From NCBI GenBank assembly GCA_963727765.1, contig CAVSGZ010000008.1:372001-436000 (forward strand): 64,000 nucleotides of DNA. Reading direction: 5' to 3'. Made by a program: the position numbers and the translations under genes. The notes under the pieces were generated by a model. That model did not search any database. It saw only the letters and a list, made by a program, of their open reading frames with translations, and was not told the origin of the DNA. This document shows, piece after piece, positions 25,922-36,767 of the stretch; position 1 is the stretch's first letter; each line of letters starts with the position of its first letter. The DNA comes from FEN-299 sp963727765. GTDB taxonomy: Bacteria; Acidobacteriota; Vicinamibacteria; Vicinamibacterales; Fen-181.

Positions 25922-27205
25922 ATGGAACCAGTCCTGACCTCCCACGTGCGCGAGCCCAACGGCCACACGCTCGGCGCCTACGTCGGCCGCGGCGGGTACG
26001 AGGGGCTCCGCAAAGCCCTCGGCCTCGCGCCCGCCCAGATCATCGAGATGGTCAAGGTGTCGGGGCTGCGCGGCCGCGGCGGCGCGGGCTTCCCGACGGG
26101 GATGAAGTGGCAGTTTGTGCCGAAGGACTCGCCCAAGCCGAAGTACCTCTGCTGCAACGCCGACGAGAGCGAGCCGGGCACGTTCAAGGACCACGTGCTG
26201 ATGGAACGCAACCCGCACCTGCTGCTCGAGGGATGCCTCATCGGGTGCTACGCCGTCGGCGCGAAGGTCGCCTACCTCTACATCCGCGGCGAATTCGCCC
26301 ACGTTCAGCGCGTGCTCGAAGCCGAGATCGAGGCGGCGCGGGCCGGAGGCTACCTTGGCCGGGACATCTTCGGCTCTGGCTTCGACTGCGAGATCTACGT
26401 GCATCCGGGCGCCGGGGCGTACGAGGCCGGCGAGGAGAGCGCGCTGCTCGAGTCGCTCGAGGGCAAGCGTGCGCAGCCCCGGATCCGCCCGCCGTTCCCG
26501 GCCGTCGTCGGCCTCTACGGCTGTCCGACGGTGATCAACAACGTCGAGACGCTGTGCAACGTGCCGGCCATCGTCACGCGCGGGCCCGAGTGGTTCGCCG
26601 GGCTCGGCCCGGTGAAGAACGGCGGGCCGAAGCTCTACTGCATCAGCGGCCACGTCGAGAAGCCGGGCGTGTACGAAGCGCCGATGACGGTCACGATGCG
26701 CGAGCTGATCTACGGCTACGCCGGCGGCGTCCGCGGGGGCCGCAAGCTCAAGGCCGTCATTCCGGGCGGGTCGTCGACGCCGGTGATCCTGCCCGACCAG
26801 CTCGACGCGCAGGCGAGCTTCGACGGCCTCGTTCAGGCCGGGGCGATGCTCGGGTCGGCGGCCGTCATCGTGATGGACGAGACGACGTGCATGGTGTGGG
26901 CGGCCGAGAACCTGCTGCACTTCTATCGCCACGAGTCGTGCGGCAAGTGCACGCCGTGCCGCGAGGGGACCGACTGGCTCTACAAGATCCTCCGGCGGAT
27001 CGAGCGCGGCGAGGGGTCGATGCGCGACATCGACCTGCTGAACGACGTAGCGAACAACATCGGCGGCAAGACGCTGTGCCCCTTCGGTGACGCGGCGGTG
27101 GCGCCCGTGCTCAGCACCATCCAGCATTTCCGCGCCGAGTACGAGGCGCACGTCCGCGAGGGGCGATGCACGTGCCCGGCGGACTGGCGGGCGATGGGGT
27201 CATGA
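25922..27205 (+). CDS. nuoF: NADH-quinone oxidoreductase subunit F (NADH-binding)
   Basis: 427 residues. GLRGRGGAGFPTGMKW binds NADH, NADESEPGTFKD and EAGEESALLESLEG bind FMN, and ESCGKCTPCREG with a later Cys in TLCPFGD holds cluster N3. It oxidises NADH and passes electrons to Fe-S clusters. In most operons nuoG follows; here only 30 bp separate it from nuoH. Confidence 0.97.
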   Translation: MEPVLTSHVREPNGHTLGAYVGRGGYEGLRKALGLAPAQIIEMVKVSGLRGRGGAGFPTGMKWQFVPKDSPKPKYLCCNADESEPGTFKDHVLMERNPHLLLEGCLIGCYAVGAKVAYLYIRGEFAHVQRVLEAEIEAARAGGYLGRDIFGSGFDCEIYVHPGAGAYEAGEESALLESLEGKRAQPRIRPPFPAVVGLYGCPTVINNVETLCNVPAIVTRGPEWFAGLGPVKNGGPKLYCISGHVEKPGVYEAPMTVTMRELIYGYAGGVRGGRKLKAVIPGGSSTPVILPDQLDAQASFDGLVQAGAMLGSAAVIVMDETTCMVWAAENLLHFYRHESCGKCTPCREGTDWLYKILRRIERGEGSMRDIDLLNDVANNIGGKTLCPFGDAAVAPVLSTIQHFRAEYEAHVREGRCTCPADWRAMGS

Positions 27206-27235
27206 CGTCCTGAGGGGGGAGCGCGAGAAACGCTT

Positions 27236-28264
27236 GTGCCATCTCTGACTGTGATCGTCCAGCTCGGCCTCGTGTTCGCGGTCTTCGTGATGCTGATGCT
27301 GTCGTCGGCCGTGATGGTGTACGCCGAGCGCAAGGTGGCGGCGTTCATCCAGCAGCGCGAAGGGCCGAACCGGGTCGGCCCGCTGGGACTCTTCCAGCCG
27401 TTCGCCGACGTCATCAAGCTGATGTTCAAGGAGGAGCTGTGCCCCGGCGGGGCGGACAAGGTGCTCTTCCTGCTCGCGCCGGTCATCTCGGCCACCGCGG
27501 CGTTCACCGCGTTCGCCGTGGTGCCGTTTGGCGCCGAGACCACCTTCTTCGGCCTGCTCGAGCAGCCGATCAAGCTGCAGGTGGCCGACGTGAACGTGGC
27601 CGTCCTGGTGGTCTTCGCGATCACGTCGATGAGCGTCTACGGCATCGTCCTGGCGGGGTGGAGCTCGAACAGCAAGTACTCGCTGCTCGGCGGCCTGCGG
27701 TCGGCCTCGCAGATGATCAGCTACGAGCTCTCCTACGGCCTGGCGCTGGCCTCGGTGCTCGTGCTCGCCAACTCGCTGTCGCTCACCGACATCGTCAACC
27801 GCCAGGCCGGCTACTGGTTCGGGTTCATCCCGCGCTGGTTCATCGTCGTGCAGCCGGTCGGGTTCCTGATCTACATGATCTCGGGGGTGGCCGAGACCAA
27901 CCGCGCACCGTTCGACTTCCCGGAAGCCGAGCAGGAGCTGGTGGCCGGCTACCACACGGAGTACTCGAGCATGGCGTTCGCCATGTTCTTCCTGGCCGAG
28001 TACATCAACATGGTGACCGTGTCCGCGGTGGCCACGGACCTGTTCCTCGGCGGGTGGCAGGGGCCGTGGCTGCCCGAGTCGCTCGGCTGGATCTGGTTCC
28101 TGCTCAAGATCTCGGCGCTGTTGTTCTTCTACATCTGGATGCGGTGGACGCTGCCACGGTATCGCTACGACCAGCTCATGCAGTTTGGATGGAAGATCCT
28201 GCTGCCGCTGGCCGTGCTGAACCTGCTGGTGACGGCCGCGGGGGTGATTCTCCTTGGGGCTTGA
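27236..28264 (+). CDS. nuoH: NADH-quinone oxidoreductase subunit H
   Basis: 342 residues, about eight membrane helices. REGPNRVGPLGLFQPFAD and ETNRAPFDFPEAEQELVAGYHTEYS are the hallmark loops at the quinone site. Starts at a GTG. It follows nuoF directly and precedes nuoJ without nuoI in between, which is unusual. Confidence 0.96.
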   Translation: MPSLTVIVQLGLVFAVFVMLMLSSAVMVYAERKVAAFIQQREGPNRVGPLGLFQPFADVIKLMFKEELCPGGADKVLFLLAPVISATAAFTAFAVVPFGAETTFFGLLEQPIKLQVADVNVAVLVVFAITSMSVYGIVLAGWSSNSKYSLLGGLRSASQMISYELSYGLALASVLVLANSLSLTDIVNRQAGYWFGFIPRWFIVVQPVGFLIYMISGVAETNRAPFDFPEAEQELVAGYHTEYSSMAFAMFFLAEYINMVTVSAVATDLFLGGWQGPWLPESLGWIWFLLKISALLFFYIWMRWTLPRYRYDQLMQFGWKILLPLAVLNLLVTAAGVILLGA

Positions 28265-28772
28265 GCTGCCGCTCTTCTACGTGTTCGCCGCCGTGGCGGT
28301 GGCGGCGTCGATGCTGGTCATCGGGCAGCGCAGCCCGATCTACAGCGTGATGCTGCTGATCGTGTCGTTTGCGGCGCTGGCAGGGCTCTACATCCTGCTT
28401 GACGCGCCGTTTGTGGCGGTCATCCAGATCATCATCTACGCCGGCGCCATCCTGGTGCTGTTCCTGTTCGTGGTGATGCTGCTGAACGTCCCGAAGGAAC
28501 TCGTCGGACTGGAGAAGCGCCGCGCGCTCGGGCCGCGGCGGTTCGGCGTCGCGCTGGCGGTCGTGTTCGCGGCCGAGCTGGTCTGGGCCGTGTGGCACGC
28601 GGCGACGGCCCACGAGATGGTGGGGGCGGCGGCGTCGGCGCAGGCCGTCGAATCGGTGCGGAAGATCGGCCAGGTGCTCTACACCGACTATGCGTTCCCG
28701 TTCGAGGTGACCTCGCTGCTCATCATCGTGGCGATGGTCGGGGCGGTGGTGCTGGCGAAGAGGCGCGTGTAG
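28254..28772 (+). CDS. nuoJ: NADH-quinone oxidoreductase subunit J
   Basis: 172 residues, five membrane helices, with SPIYSVMLLIVSFAALAGLYI and IIIYAGAILVLFLFVVMLL typical of NuoJ. The TTG start at 28254 overlaps the nuoH end by 11 bp; a GTG at 28281 would trim the N-terminus by nine residues. Confidence 0.93.
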   Translation: MGLELPLFYVFAAVAVAASMLVIGQRSPIYSVMLLIVSFAALAGLYILLDAPFVAVIQIIIYAGAILVLFLFVVMLLNVPKELVGLEKRRALGPRRFGVALAVVFAAELVWAVWHAATAHEMVGAAASAQAVESVRKIGQVLYTDYAFPFEVTSLLIIVAMVGAVVLAKRRV

Positions 28773-28779
28773 CGATCCT

Positions 28780-29082
28780 ATGGTGACACTGGACCATTAC
28801 CTGATTCTGTCCGCGATCCTGTTCGCCATCGGGACGACCGGCGTCTTCCTGCGGCGGAACATGATCACGGTCCTGCTGTCGATCGAGATCATGCTCAACG
28901 CCGCGAACCTGTCGCTGGTGGCGTTCGGCCGGTATTGGGGCTCGGTGGACGGGCAGATCATCGTCTTCTTCGTGGTCACCGTGGCGGCCGCCGAGGCCGC
29001 CGTCGGGCTGGCGATCGTCATCGCCATGTTCCGCATCAGGGAATCGCTCGACCCGGACGCCTTCACGTCGCTCAAGTGGTGA
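28780..29082 (+). CDS. nuoK: NADH-quinone oxidoreductase subunit K
   Basis: 100 residues, three membrane helices. Conserved membrane Glu residues are in LLSIEIMLNAANL and VAAAEAAVGLAIVI, which belong to the proton-channel relay. Standard length. Starts at an ATG seven bases after nuoJ. Confidence 0.95.
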   Translation: MVTLDHYLILSAILFAIGTTGVFLRRNMITVLLSIEIMLNAANLSLVAFGRYWGSVDGQIIVFFVVTVAAAEAAVGLAIVIAMFRIRESLDPDAFTSLKW

Positions 29083-29090
29083 CCAGTCGC

Positions 29091-31137
29091 ATGCTGCTGC
29101 TGATTCCGCTTCTCCCGTTCCTCGGCTTCGTCGCCAATGCGGCGGTCGGGCGCCGGCTGTCCAAGGCCGCATCGGGTGCGCTGGCCGTGGCGGTGATGTT
29201 CGCCTCCTTCGGCGTGTCGGCCGCGATGTCGTGGTCGCTGGTCGCGACGGCGGCGGGGAACCGGGTGATCGACCAGGGGGTCTTCACGTGGATCGCCTCG
29301 GGCGATCTGCAGGTGCCGTTCGCGCTGCGCCTCGACCCGCTGTCGATGGTGATGATCCTGGTGGTCTCCGGGATCGGGGCGCTCATCCACCTCTACTCGA
29401 TCGCCTACATGCACGAGGAGCGCGACAGCGAGTACGCCCGCTACTTCTCGGTACCTGAACCTGTTCGCGGCCTTCATGCTGCTGCTCGTGCTGGCCCCGA
29501 ACTTCCCGGTCATGTTCGTGGGGTGGGAGGGGGTCGGTCTCTGTTCGTACCTGCTGATCGGGTTCTGGTACCAGAAGAAATCCGCCGCTGACGCGGGCAA
29601 GAAGGCGTTCGTCGTCAACCGGATCGGCGACTTCGGGTTCCTGCTTGGGATGCTGCTCCTGTTCGCCCACTTTGGCACGCTCGACTTTCGGGCGCTCGGA
29701 CAGGTGGTCTCGACCTACGCGCCGGAGACGGCGGCGTTCGGCACGCTCTCGGCGGCCGCGCTGCTGCTGTTCCTGGGCGCGACCGGGAAATCGGCCCAGA
29801 TCCCCCTCTACATCTGGCTCCCCGACGCGATGGAGGGTCCGACGCCGGTGTCCGCCCTCATCCACGCCGCGACGATGGTGACGGCCGGCGTCTACATGAT
29901 CGGCCGCAACGCCGTGCTCTACTCGCACGCGCCCGGCGTGCTCGAGATCGTGGGGATCGTCGGTGTGGCTACTGCCGTCGTGTCGGCCACGATCGGGCTG
30001 GTGCAGAACGACATCAAGCGCGTGCTGGCCTACTCGACCGTGTCGCAGCTCGGCCTGATGTTCGTGGCGATGGGCGTCGGCGCCTACGCGGCCGGGATCT
30101 TCCATCTCTATACGCACGCCTTCTTCAAGGCGCTGCTCTTCCTCGGATCGGGCGCGGTGATCCACGCGCTGGCGGGGGAGCAGGACCTGCGGCGGATGGG
30201 CGGGCTCCGGAAGGCGCTCCCGATCACCTACTGGACGTTTCTCGTCGGCGCGCTGGCGATTGCCGGCGTCCCGCTGCTCTCCGGGTTCTTCAGCAAGGAT
30301 GAACTGCTCTACCGCGCCTACTCGAGCGGGCACTGGTACCTCTGGTTCTTCGCGAGCCTCGCCTCGTTCCTGACCGCCTGCTACATGTTCCGCCTCGTGT
30401 TCCTCGCCTTCCACGGCCAGCGGGCGCCGCAGGAGGCGGGCGTCGAGCCGGCGCGCGGCCATGCTGCGGCCCCGCACGGCGGAGCGGCCGGCCACTTGCA
30501 CGACGCGCCGAGGCCGATGGCCATCGCGCTCGTCGTGCTCGCCGTGGGCGCGGTGCTCGCGGGCTACGTCGGCGTACCGGGCGTGCTGGGCGGGGAGAAC
30601 CGGATCGAGCGCTTCCTCGAGCCGAGCTTCGTCGCCGCCCCGGCGGACCGCGGCGCCTGGTCGGCGGCGGCGGGCACGGTCGGCGAGACGGCGGCGTCCG
30701 CCACGGGGCCGGCCTCGGCTGAGCCGTCTACCGAGGCGGGGGATGCCGCCCTCGAAGGCCAGCTGATGCTGACCTCCACGCTGGCCGCCTTCGCCGGGAT
30801 CGGCCTCGCCTGGCTCTTCTTCCTGAAGCGGCGCGACCTCTCCGACGCGGCGGCCCGGCGCTTCAAGGGGCTGCACCAGTTGCTGCTGCACAAGTACTAC
30901 GTGGACGAGATCTACGACGCCGGGATCGTGGAGCCGATCCGGATCGTCTCGGAGCAGGCGCTCTGGAAGGGCGTGGACGTCGGCCTCATCGACGGTGCCG
31001 TGAACGGTGCGGGTGTGACGGTGCGCGGGGCGAGCGGTTGGCTTCGGCTCCTGCAGACCGGGTCGATCCGCGCCTACGCCGCATCGCTCATGGTGGGGAC
31101 GCTGCTGATTCTAGGGTATCTGCTGTGGCCGAGATAG
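29091..31137 (+). CDS. nuoL: NADH-quinone oxidoreductase subunit L, frame broken by one extra base
   Basis: The gene is read in two frames. The first runs from the ATG at 29091 (a GTG at 29079 overlapping nuoK is the alternative) through EERDSEYARYFS. The second begins at YLNLFAAFMLLLVLAPNFPVM and runs to 31137. The join lies at 29450-29451, where TCGGTAC should read TCGTAC. Without the extra G the protein is 681 residues, normal for NuoL, with VGWEGVGLCSYLLIGFWY, KSAQIPLYIWLPDAMEGPTPVSALIHAATM, and the long lateral helix at the C-terminus. A His/Ala-rich loop lies near residue 460. It is an antiporter-like proton pump at the distal end of complex I. As written, the first frame stops at 29591. 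Confidence 0.85.
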
Positions 31138-31161
31138 TGACAGAGAACAGGGCCAACTGAC

Positions 31162-32736
<1,575 letters not shown>

Positions 32737-32737
32737 C

Positions 32738-34177
32738 ATGTCATCGTCTTCGATTACGGCCATCGTTCCCATCCTGTGCGTCACCGCCGCCGGCATCGCG
32801 GCGATGCTGGCCGAGGCCTTCCGGTCGCCCGGCGAGCGGCTGCCCATCGCCGGTCTTGGCCTCATCGGCCTCGCCGGCGCCGGGGTCAGCGCGTCGCTGC
32901 TCTGGGGCCGGCACGCGTCGGGCTTTGGCCTGGTGTCGGCCGACAACTTCGGGCTCTTCTTCGTGATGATCTTCGTCGTCATCGGCGTGATGACGATGCT
33001 GCTGTCGCCGTCGCTGGCCGAGCGGGAGGCGCTGCCCGGAGGCGAGTACTACGCGCTCACCCTGTTTGCGATCGCCGGGATGATGCTGATGGCGATGGCG
33101 ACCGACCTGCTGGTGATCTTTCTGGCGCTCGAGGTGATGTCGCTGGCGGTCTACGTGCTGACGGCCGTCAGGCGGGACGCCGAGGCATCGATCGAGGGGG
33201 CCTTCAAGTACTTCATCCTCGGCGGGTTCTCGAGCGCGTTCTTCCTGTACGGCCTCGCGTTCGCCTACGGGCTGACCCGCACCACGAGCCTCGACCGGGT
33301 GGGAAGTGCGCTGGCCGAATCGTCGGCCGCGCACCCGACGTTCGCGCTGCTCGCGCTCGGCTTGCTGCTCGTCGGCTTCGGGTTCAAGGTGTCGGCCGTG
33401 CCGTTCCACATGTGGACGCCCGACGCGTACGAGGGGGCGCCGACGATCGTGGCCGGGTTCATGTCCACCGGCGTGAAGGCGGCGGCCTTCGCCGCACTGG
33501 TTCGCGTGATGGCCGTGGCGTTCCCGTCGATGCACGGCGTGTGGTACCCGGTGCTCTGGGGCATGGCCGCGGTCACCATGATCCTGGGGACGGTGGTGGG
33601 CGTCGCGCAGACCAACCTGAAGCGCATGCTGGCCTATTCCAGTATCGCGCACGCCGGCTACCTGCTGGTCGGCCTGGTGGCCTCGAATGACACCGGCCGG
33701 GGCGCGATCCTCTTCTACCTGCTCGTCTACGGCGTCACCAACCTCGGGGCGTTCGGCCTCATCGGCCTGCTGGCCACGCGCGACCGGGCGAACGACGACC
33801 TCTCGAGCATGGCCGGCCTCAGCGACCGCAACCCGGCGCTGGCCGCCGTCTTCTCGGTGCTGCTGCTGTCGCTGGGCGGGATCCCGCCGACGGCCGGTTT
33901 CGTCGGGAAGTGGTACATCTTCAGCGCGGCCATGCGTTCGGGTGATTACGGCCTCGCCATCATCGGCGTGCTGACGAGCGTCGTGTCGATCTTCTTCTAC
34001 CTGCGCGTGATCGTGATGATGTACATGGCGCAGCCCGGCGACGCGCCGCGCTCGCCCGAGCCCTCGCGCGCTGCCGTCTTCACCCTGGCGGCGACGCTGG
34101 TCATCACCTTCTATCTCGGGATCCTGCCGACGAGGCTCCTGGACCTGGCCGCCCAGTCGATCGGCAGCTTGTTTTAG
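32738..34177 (+). CDS. nuoN: NADH-quinone oxidoreductase subunit N
   Basis: 479 residues, about fourteen helices: FLALEVMSLAVYVLTA, KVSAVPFHMWTPDAYEGAPT, LKRMLAYSSIAHAGYLLVG, GIPPTAGFVGKWYIF. Third antiporter-like subunit and last gene of the operon. Its stop overlaps that of the convergent selA by four bases, so there is no room for a terminator between them. Confidence 0.95.
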   Translation: MSSSSITAIVPILCVTAAGIAAMLAEAFRSPGERLPIAGLGLIGLAGAGVSASLLWGRHASGFGLVSADNFGLFFVMIFVVIGVMTMLLSPSLAEREALPGGEYYALTLFAIAGMMLMAMATDLLVIFLALEVMSLAVYVLTAVRRDAEASIEGAFKYFILGGFSSAFFLYGLAFAYGLTRTTSLDRVGSALAESSAAHPTFALLALGLLLVGFGFKVSAVPFHMWTPDAYEGAPTIVAGFMSTGVKAAAFAALVRVMAVAFPSMHGVWYPVLWGMAAVTMILGTVVGVAQTNLKRMLAYSSIAHAGYLLVGLVASNDTGRGAILFYLLVYGVTNLGAFGLIGLLATRDRANDDLSSMAGLSDRNPALAAVFSVLLLSLGGIPPTAGFVGKWYIFSAAMRSGDYGLAIIGVLTSVVSIFFYLRVIVMMYMAQPGDAPRSPEPSRAAVFTLAATLVITFYLGILPTRLLDLAAQSIGSLF

Positions 34178-35589
34178 TCCGGCACGGCGGCCAGCGCGTC
34201 GGCCACGACCTCGTCCTCTCCGGCGAGCATGGTCCTCGGGTCGAGCAGCAGGCAATCGTTCTCGATCCGCCCCACGATGCCGGGCTCCCTGCCGCGCAGC
34301 CAGTTGTCCAGCCAGTCCACGCTCCGCTGACGGTGTCGCAGCGACACCACCCACGTCGGCAGCTCGACGCCCGGCGTGGTGCCGCCGCCGACCTTTGAGG
34401 CGGCCGGGATGACCCCAGCATCGAGCGTCCCCGCGTCCGCCGCACGCGCGGCCAGGGCCTTGGCCCTGGCCTCAATGGCGTGCGGCTCGGCCAGGATCAT
34501 CTGCAGAATCGGAAGCGTGCGGCTCGCGCGGCCGGCCGCGTACTCCGCTAGCGTGCCCTCGAGGGCCGCGTAGGTCAGCTTGTCGACCCGGAGCACGCGC
34601 ATCAGCGGGTGCCGGCGGACGCGGGTCACCAGGTCGCGGCGTCCCGCGATGATGCCGGCTTGCGGCCCGCCGAGCAGCTTGTCGCCGCTGAAGCAGACGA
34701 TGTCGAGGCCGCGCTCGAGGCTGGCCTGGACGCGGGGCTCGCCGCCGAGCAGGGCGTCGAGGCGCGCGTCGCTCTCTTCTCCGACGAGCCCGAGGTAGCC
34801 GCTGCCGATGTCCTCGGCCACCGGGACGCCGTGCTCGCGGCCGAGCGCTACCAACTCCTCGAGCGACGGCTGCTCGGTGAACCCGTCGATCCGGAAGTTC
34901 GACCGGTGGACGCGCAGCAGCAGCGCCGTCTCGCGCGTGATGGCCGCGCGATAGTCGTCCACGCGCGTCCGGTTGGTCGTGCCGACCTCGCGCAGTCTCG
35001 CGCCCGACTGCGCCATGACCTCCGGCAGGCGGAAGCCGCCGCCGATCTCCACCAGCTCTCCGCGCGAGACGACGACGTCGCGTCCCGCGGCGAGCGCCGC
35101 CAGCATCAGCAGCGTGGCGCCCGCGTTGTTGTTCACCACGACGGCGGCCTCGACGCCGAGCAGCCGGGTCAGCAGGGCCTCGGCGTGGGTGTCGCGGCTG
35201 CCGCGCCGGCCCGACTCGACGTCGAACTCGAGATTCGAGTAACGGCCCGCCAGCACGCCGAGCCGATCGATCGCCCCGTCGGCGAGCGGCGCCCGCCCCA
35301 GGTTGGTGTGGACGATGATCCCCGTGGCGTTGATCAGCCGGCGCAGCGACGGCCGGCCGGCCGCCTGCAGTGCCTGTCGCGCGCGCCACTCGATCTCTCG
35401 GGCGGCCGCCTCGGAATCGGCCGGCTGACCCTCGGGCGGCCCGTCCCCGACGAGGCTCGCGCGCAGGTCGGCGGCGGCGGCACGAAGCGCCTCGACGATG
35501 GCGACGCGCCCGAACTCGCCCTCGAGGGCGCGGACCCCCTCGCGCTGGCGCAGGTGTTCGATCGAGGGAATGATGCGGAAGTCGGTCAT
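34174..35589 (-). CDS. selA: L-seryl-tRNA(Sec) selenium transferase
   Basis: 471 residues, PLP enzyme converting Ser-tRNA(Sec) to Sec-tRNA(Sec). Family marks are INATGIIVHTNLGRAPLA, SNLEFDVESGRRGSRDTH, VNNNAGATLLML, and the PLP lysine in CFSGDKLLGGPQAGII. The ATG at 35589 is preferred over the in-frame extension to 35655 because homologues begin near this point. It implies selenoprotein synthesis, but selB, selD and tRNA-Sec are not in the window. Confidence 0.93.
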   Translation of the reverse strand: MTDFRIIPSIEHLRQREGVRALEGEFGRVAIVEALRAAAADLRASLVGDGPPEGQPADSEAAAREIEWRARQALQAAGRPSLRRLINATGIIVHTNLGRAPLADGAIDRLGVLAGRYSNLEFDVESGRRGSRDTHAEALLTRLLGVEAAVVVNNNAGATLLMLAALAAGRDVVVSRGELVEIGGGFRLPEVMAQSGARLREVGTTNRTRVDDYRAAITRETALLLRVHRSNFRIDGFTEQPSLEELVALGREHGVPVAEDIGSGYLGLVGEESDARLDALLGGEPRVQASLERGLDIVCFSGDKLLGGPQAGIIAGRRDLVTRVRRHPLMRVLRVDKLTYAALEGTLAEYAAGRASRTLPILQMILAEPHAIEARAKALAARAADAGTLDAGVIPAASKVGGGTTPGVELPTWVVSLRHRQRSVDWLDNWLRGREPGIVGRIENDCLLLDPRTMLAGEDEVVADALAAVPD

Positions 35590-35691
35590 GGTGGTTGCCG
35601 CTCGCGGCGGTCTCAGGATACCATCACCGGTGGCTGCCCGTGCCGACGCCACCAACGGCCGTCACCTGTCGGCGAGGCCCCTGAGCGAGCC

Positions 35692-36315
35692 GTGCCTCAA
35701 CACACCGACCTCGGACCAGACCTGCAGCTGGTCGAAACGACGCTGCGCAAGCTCGAAACCGAATACAACATGTACTTCGCGGGGCAGTCGCCCAGGCCGC
35801 CGCTCGGGACGCGGCGCCGCCTCGAGCAGTTGCTCGGACGCCTCGACCGCGGCTACGTCACCAGCTCGGTCGATCGCTTCCGCCTCGGCACGCTGCAGTC
35901 TCGGTATGCGACGTTGGCCGAACTGTGGGATCGCGCGCTCAGGGCCCGCGAGGAAGGCCGTCCCGGACCGTTCTCCAAGCCGGCGCGCGCGGCGGATCCC
36001 GTCGGCGCTCCGCCCTTGCCGGCGGCCGCGACCGCCTCCGCCGAGCGGGTCTTCGGGGCCGCCATGTTGACGACAGCGCAGGCCGAGGGCGACGAGCTGA
36101 GGGAGCTCTACGAGTCGCTCTTGGAGGCGCGAAAGGCCGTCGGCGCGGCGGACCCGTTCCCCTTCTCCAGGTTCTCCGACATCGTCAAGGGGCAGGTCGC
36201 CAAGTTCCAGCAGTCGGGCTCAGACACGGTGGCGTTTCGCGTGTCGACCAGGGACGGACGGGTTGTGTTCACGGCGCAGGGCCGCAAGACCACGGACGGA
36301 AACCAGTCCGACTAG
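35692..36315 (+). CDS. Conserved protein of unknown function (possible MXAN_5187 C-terminal-like)
   Basis: 207 residues from a GTG at 35692. The N-terminal half is a charged helical segment (LQLVETTLRKLETEYNMYFA, then RPPLGTRRRLEQLLGRLDRG) with coiled-coil character. The middle is Pro/Ala rich and the C-terminal part is FPFSRFSDIVKGQVAKFQQS plus short beta strands. From memory the first part resembles a domain named after Myxococcus MXAN_5187, but this is not certain. No membrane segment or catalytic motif. Divergent from selA across 102 bp. Confidence 0.7.
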   Translation: MPQHTDLGPDLQLVETTLRKLETEYNMYFAGQSPRPPLGTRRRLEQLLGRLDRGYVTSSVDRFRLGTLQSRYATLAELWDRALRAREEGRPGPFSKPARAADPVGAPPLPAAATASAERVFGAAMLTTAQAEGDELRELYESLLEARKAVGAADPFPFSRFSDIVKGQVAKFQQSGSDTVAFRVSTRDGRVVFTAQGRKTTDGNQSD

Positions 36316-36376
36316 ATGCGCGGTTCAGAGCGGGAAGCGGTGGGGCCGGCGGGGAAGGGGAAAAGGGTGAACAGGA

Positions 36377-36398
36377 GCGCCCGGCGTTCACCGGGCGC
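36377..36398 (-). terminator. Likely terminator of the cold-shock gene
   Basis: A perfect 8-bp stem GCGCCCGG / CCGGGCGC with a six-base loop lies just beyond the cspA stop, followed on the minus strand by a weak CCCTTTT tract. It could also end the rightward gene at 36315, but there is no T tract in that direction. Confidence 0.5.
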
Positions 36399-36416
36399 CC
36401 CCGTGGTGTGTCGACG

Positions 36417-36623
36417 CTACACCTTGACGACGTTGCCGGCCTGCGGGCCCTTGGGGCCGTCAACGATCTCGAACTCGACGGCCTGGCCTTCCTCGAGCGA
36501 CCGGAATCCGCCATCACTCTGAATCGCGGAGTAATGGACGAACACGTCGCTGCCGCCGTCGCGTTCGATGAACCCGTAACCCTTGGCGTTGTTGAACCAC
36601 TTGACCTTGCCTGTGATGCGCAT
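36417..36623 (-). CDS. cspA: Cold-shock protein, CspA family
   Basis: 68 residues, a single cold-shock domain: TGKVKWFNNAKGYGFIERDG with RNP1 (KGYGFI) and DVFVHYSAI with RNP2 (VFVHY), ending GPQAGNVVKV. It binds single-stranded RNA/DNA and acts as RNA chaperone or antiterminator. AGGGA lies five bases before the ATG. The gene has a leader of about 138 bases with its own promoter, an internal terminator and a hairpin just before the ribosome-binding site. A long upstream frame merging with neighbouring sequence is rejected. Confidence 0.96.
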   Translation of the reverse strand: MRITGKVKWFNNAKGYGFIERDGGSDVFVHYSAIQSDGGFRSLEEGQAVEFEIVDGPKGPQAGNVVKV

Positions 36624-36644
36624 TCTTTCCCTGCCTTGCAGTGT

Positions 36645-36663
36645 TGCGGCGCCTTGCGCCGCA
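36645..36663 (-). promoter_or_regulatory. Hairpin next to cspA ribosome-binding site
   Basis: TGCGGCGC-AAG-GCGCCGCA: an 8-bp perfect stem with a three-base loop in the mRNA leader, about 12 bases upstream of the AGGGA. Its stability may change access of ribosomes with temperature, which is inference. Confidence 0.45.
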
Positions 36664-36705
36664 GGACCGTCCCACCCCCGCGCCACCACGTGGAGCCGGG
36701 GGCAT

Positions 36706-36730
36706 AAAAAAAAGCCGCACCGTCGCGGCT
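36706..36730 (-). terminator. Intrinsic terminator inside the cspA leader (attenuator)
   Basis: On the minus strand AGCCGC-GACGGT-GCGGCT is followed by eight T. It lies about 30-55 bases downstream of the predicted cspA transcription start and about 85 bases before the cspA ATG, with no gene in between. It therefore acts, if active, as an attenuator of cspA rather than as the end of another gene. Confidence 0.6.
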
Positions 36731-36767
36731 CGGCGCCGGGGCCCATCGAAATCCAGCGCCACTGGAA

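Noticed and set aside
29440..29460. Programmed frameshifting in nuoL
   Set aside because: No slippery heptamer, rare codon or stimulatory hairpin is seen, and two other unrelated genes nearby carry the same kind of single-base insertion.
36377..36398. Hairpin as a bidirectional terminator
   Set aside because: There is no T tract on the plus-strand side, so only the cspA direction is supported, and weakly.
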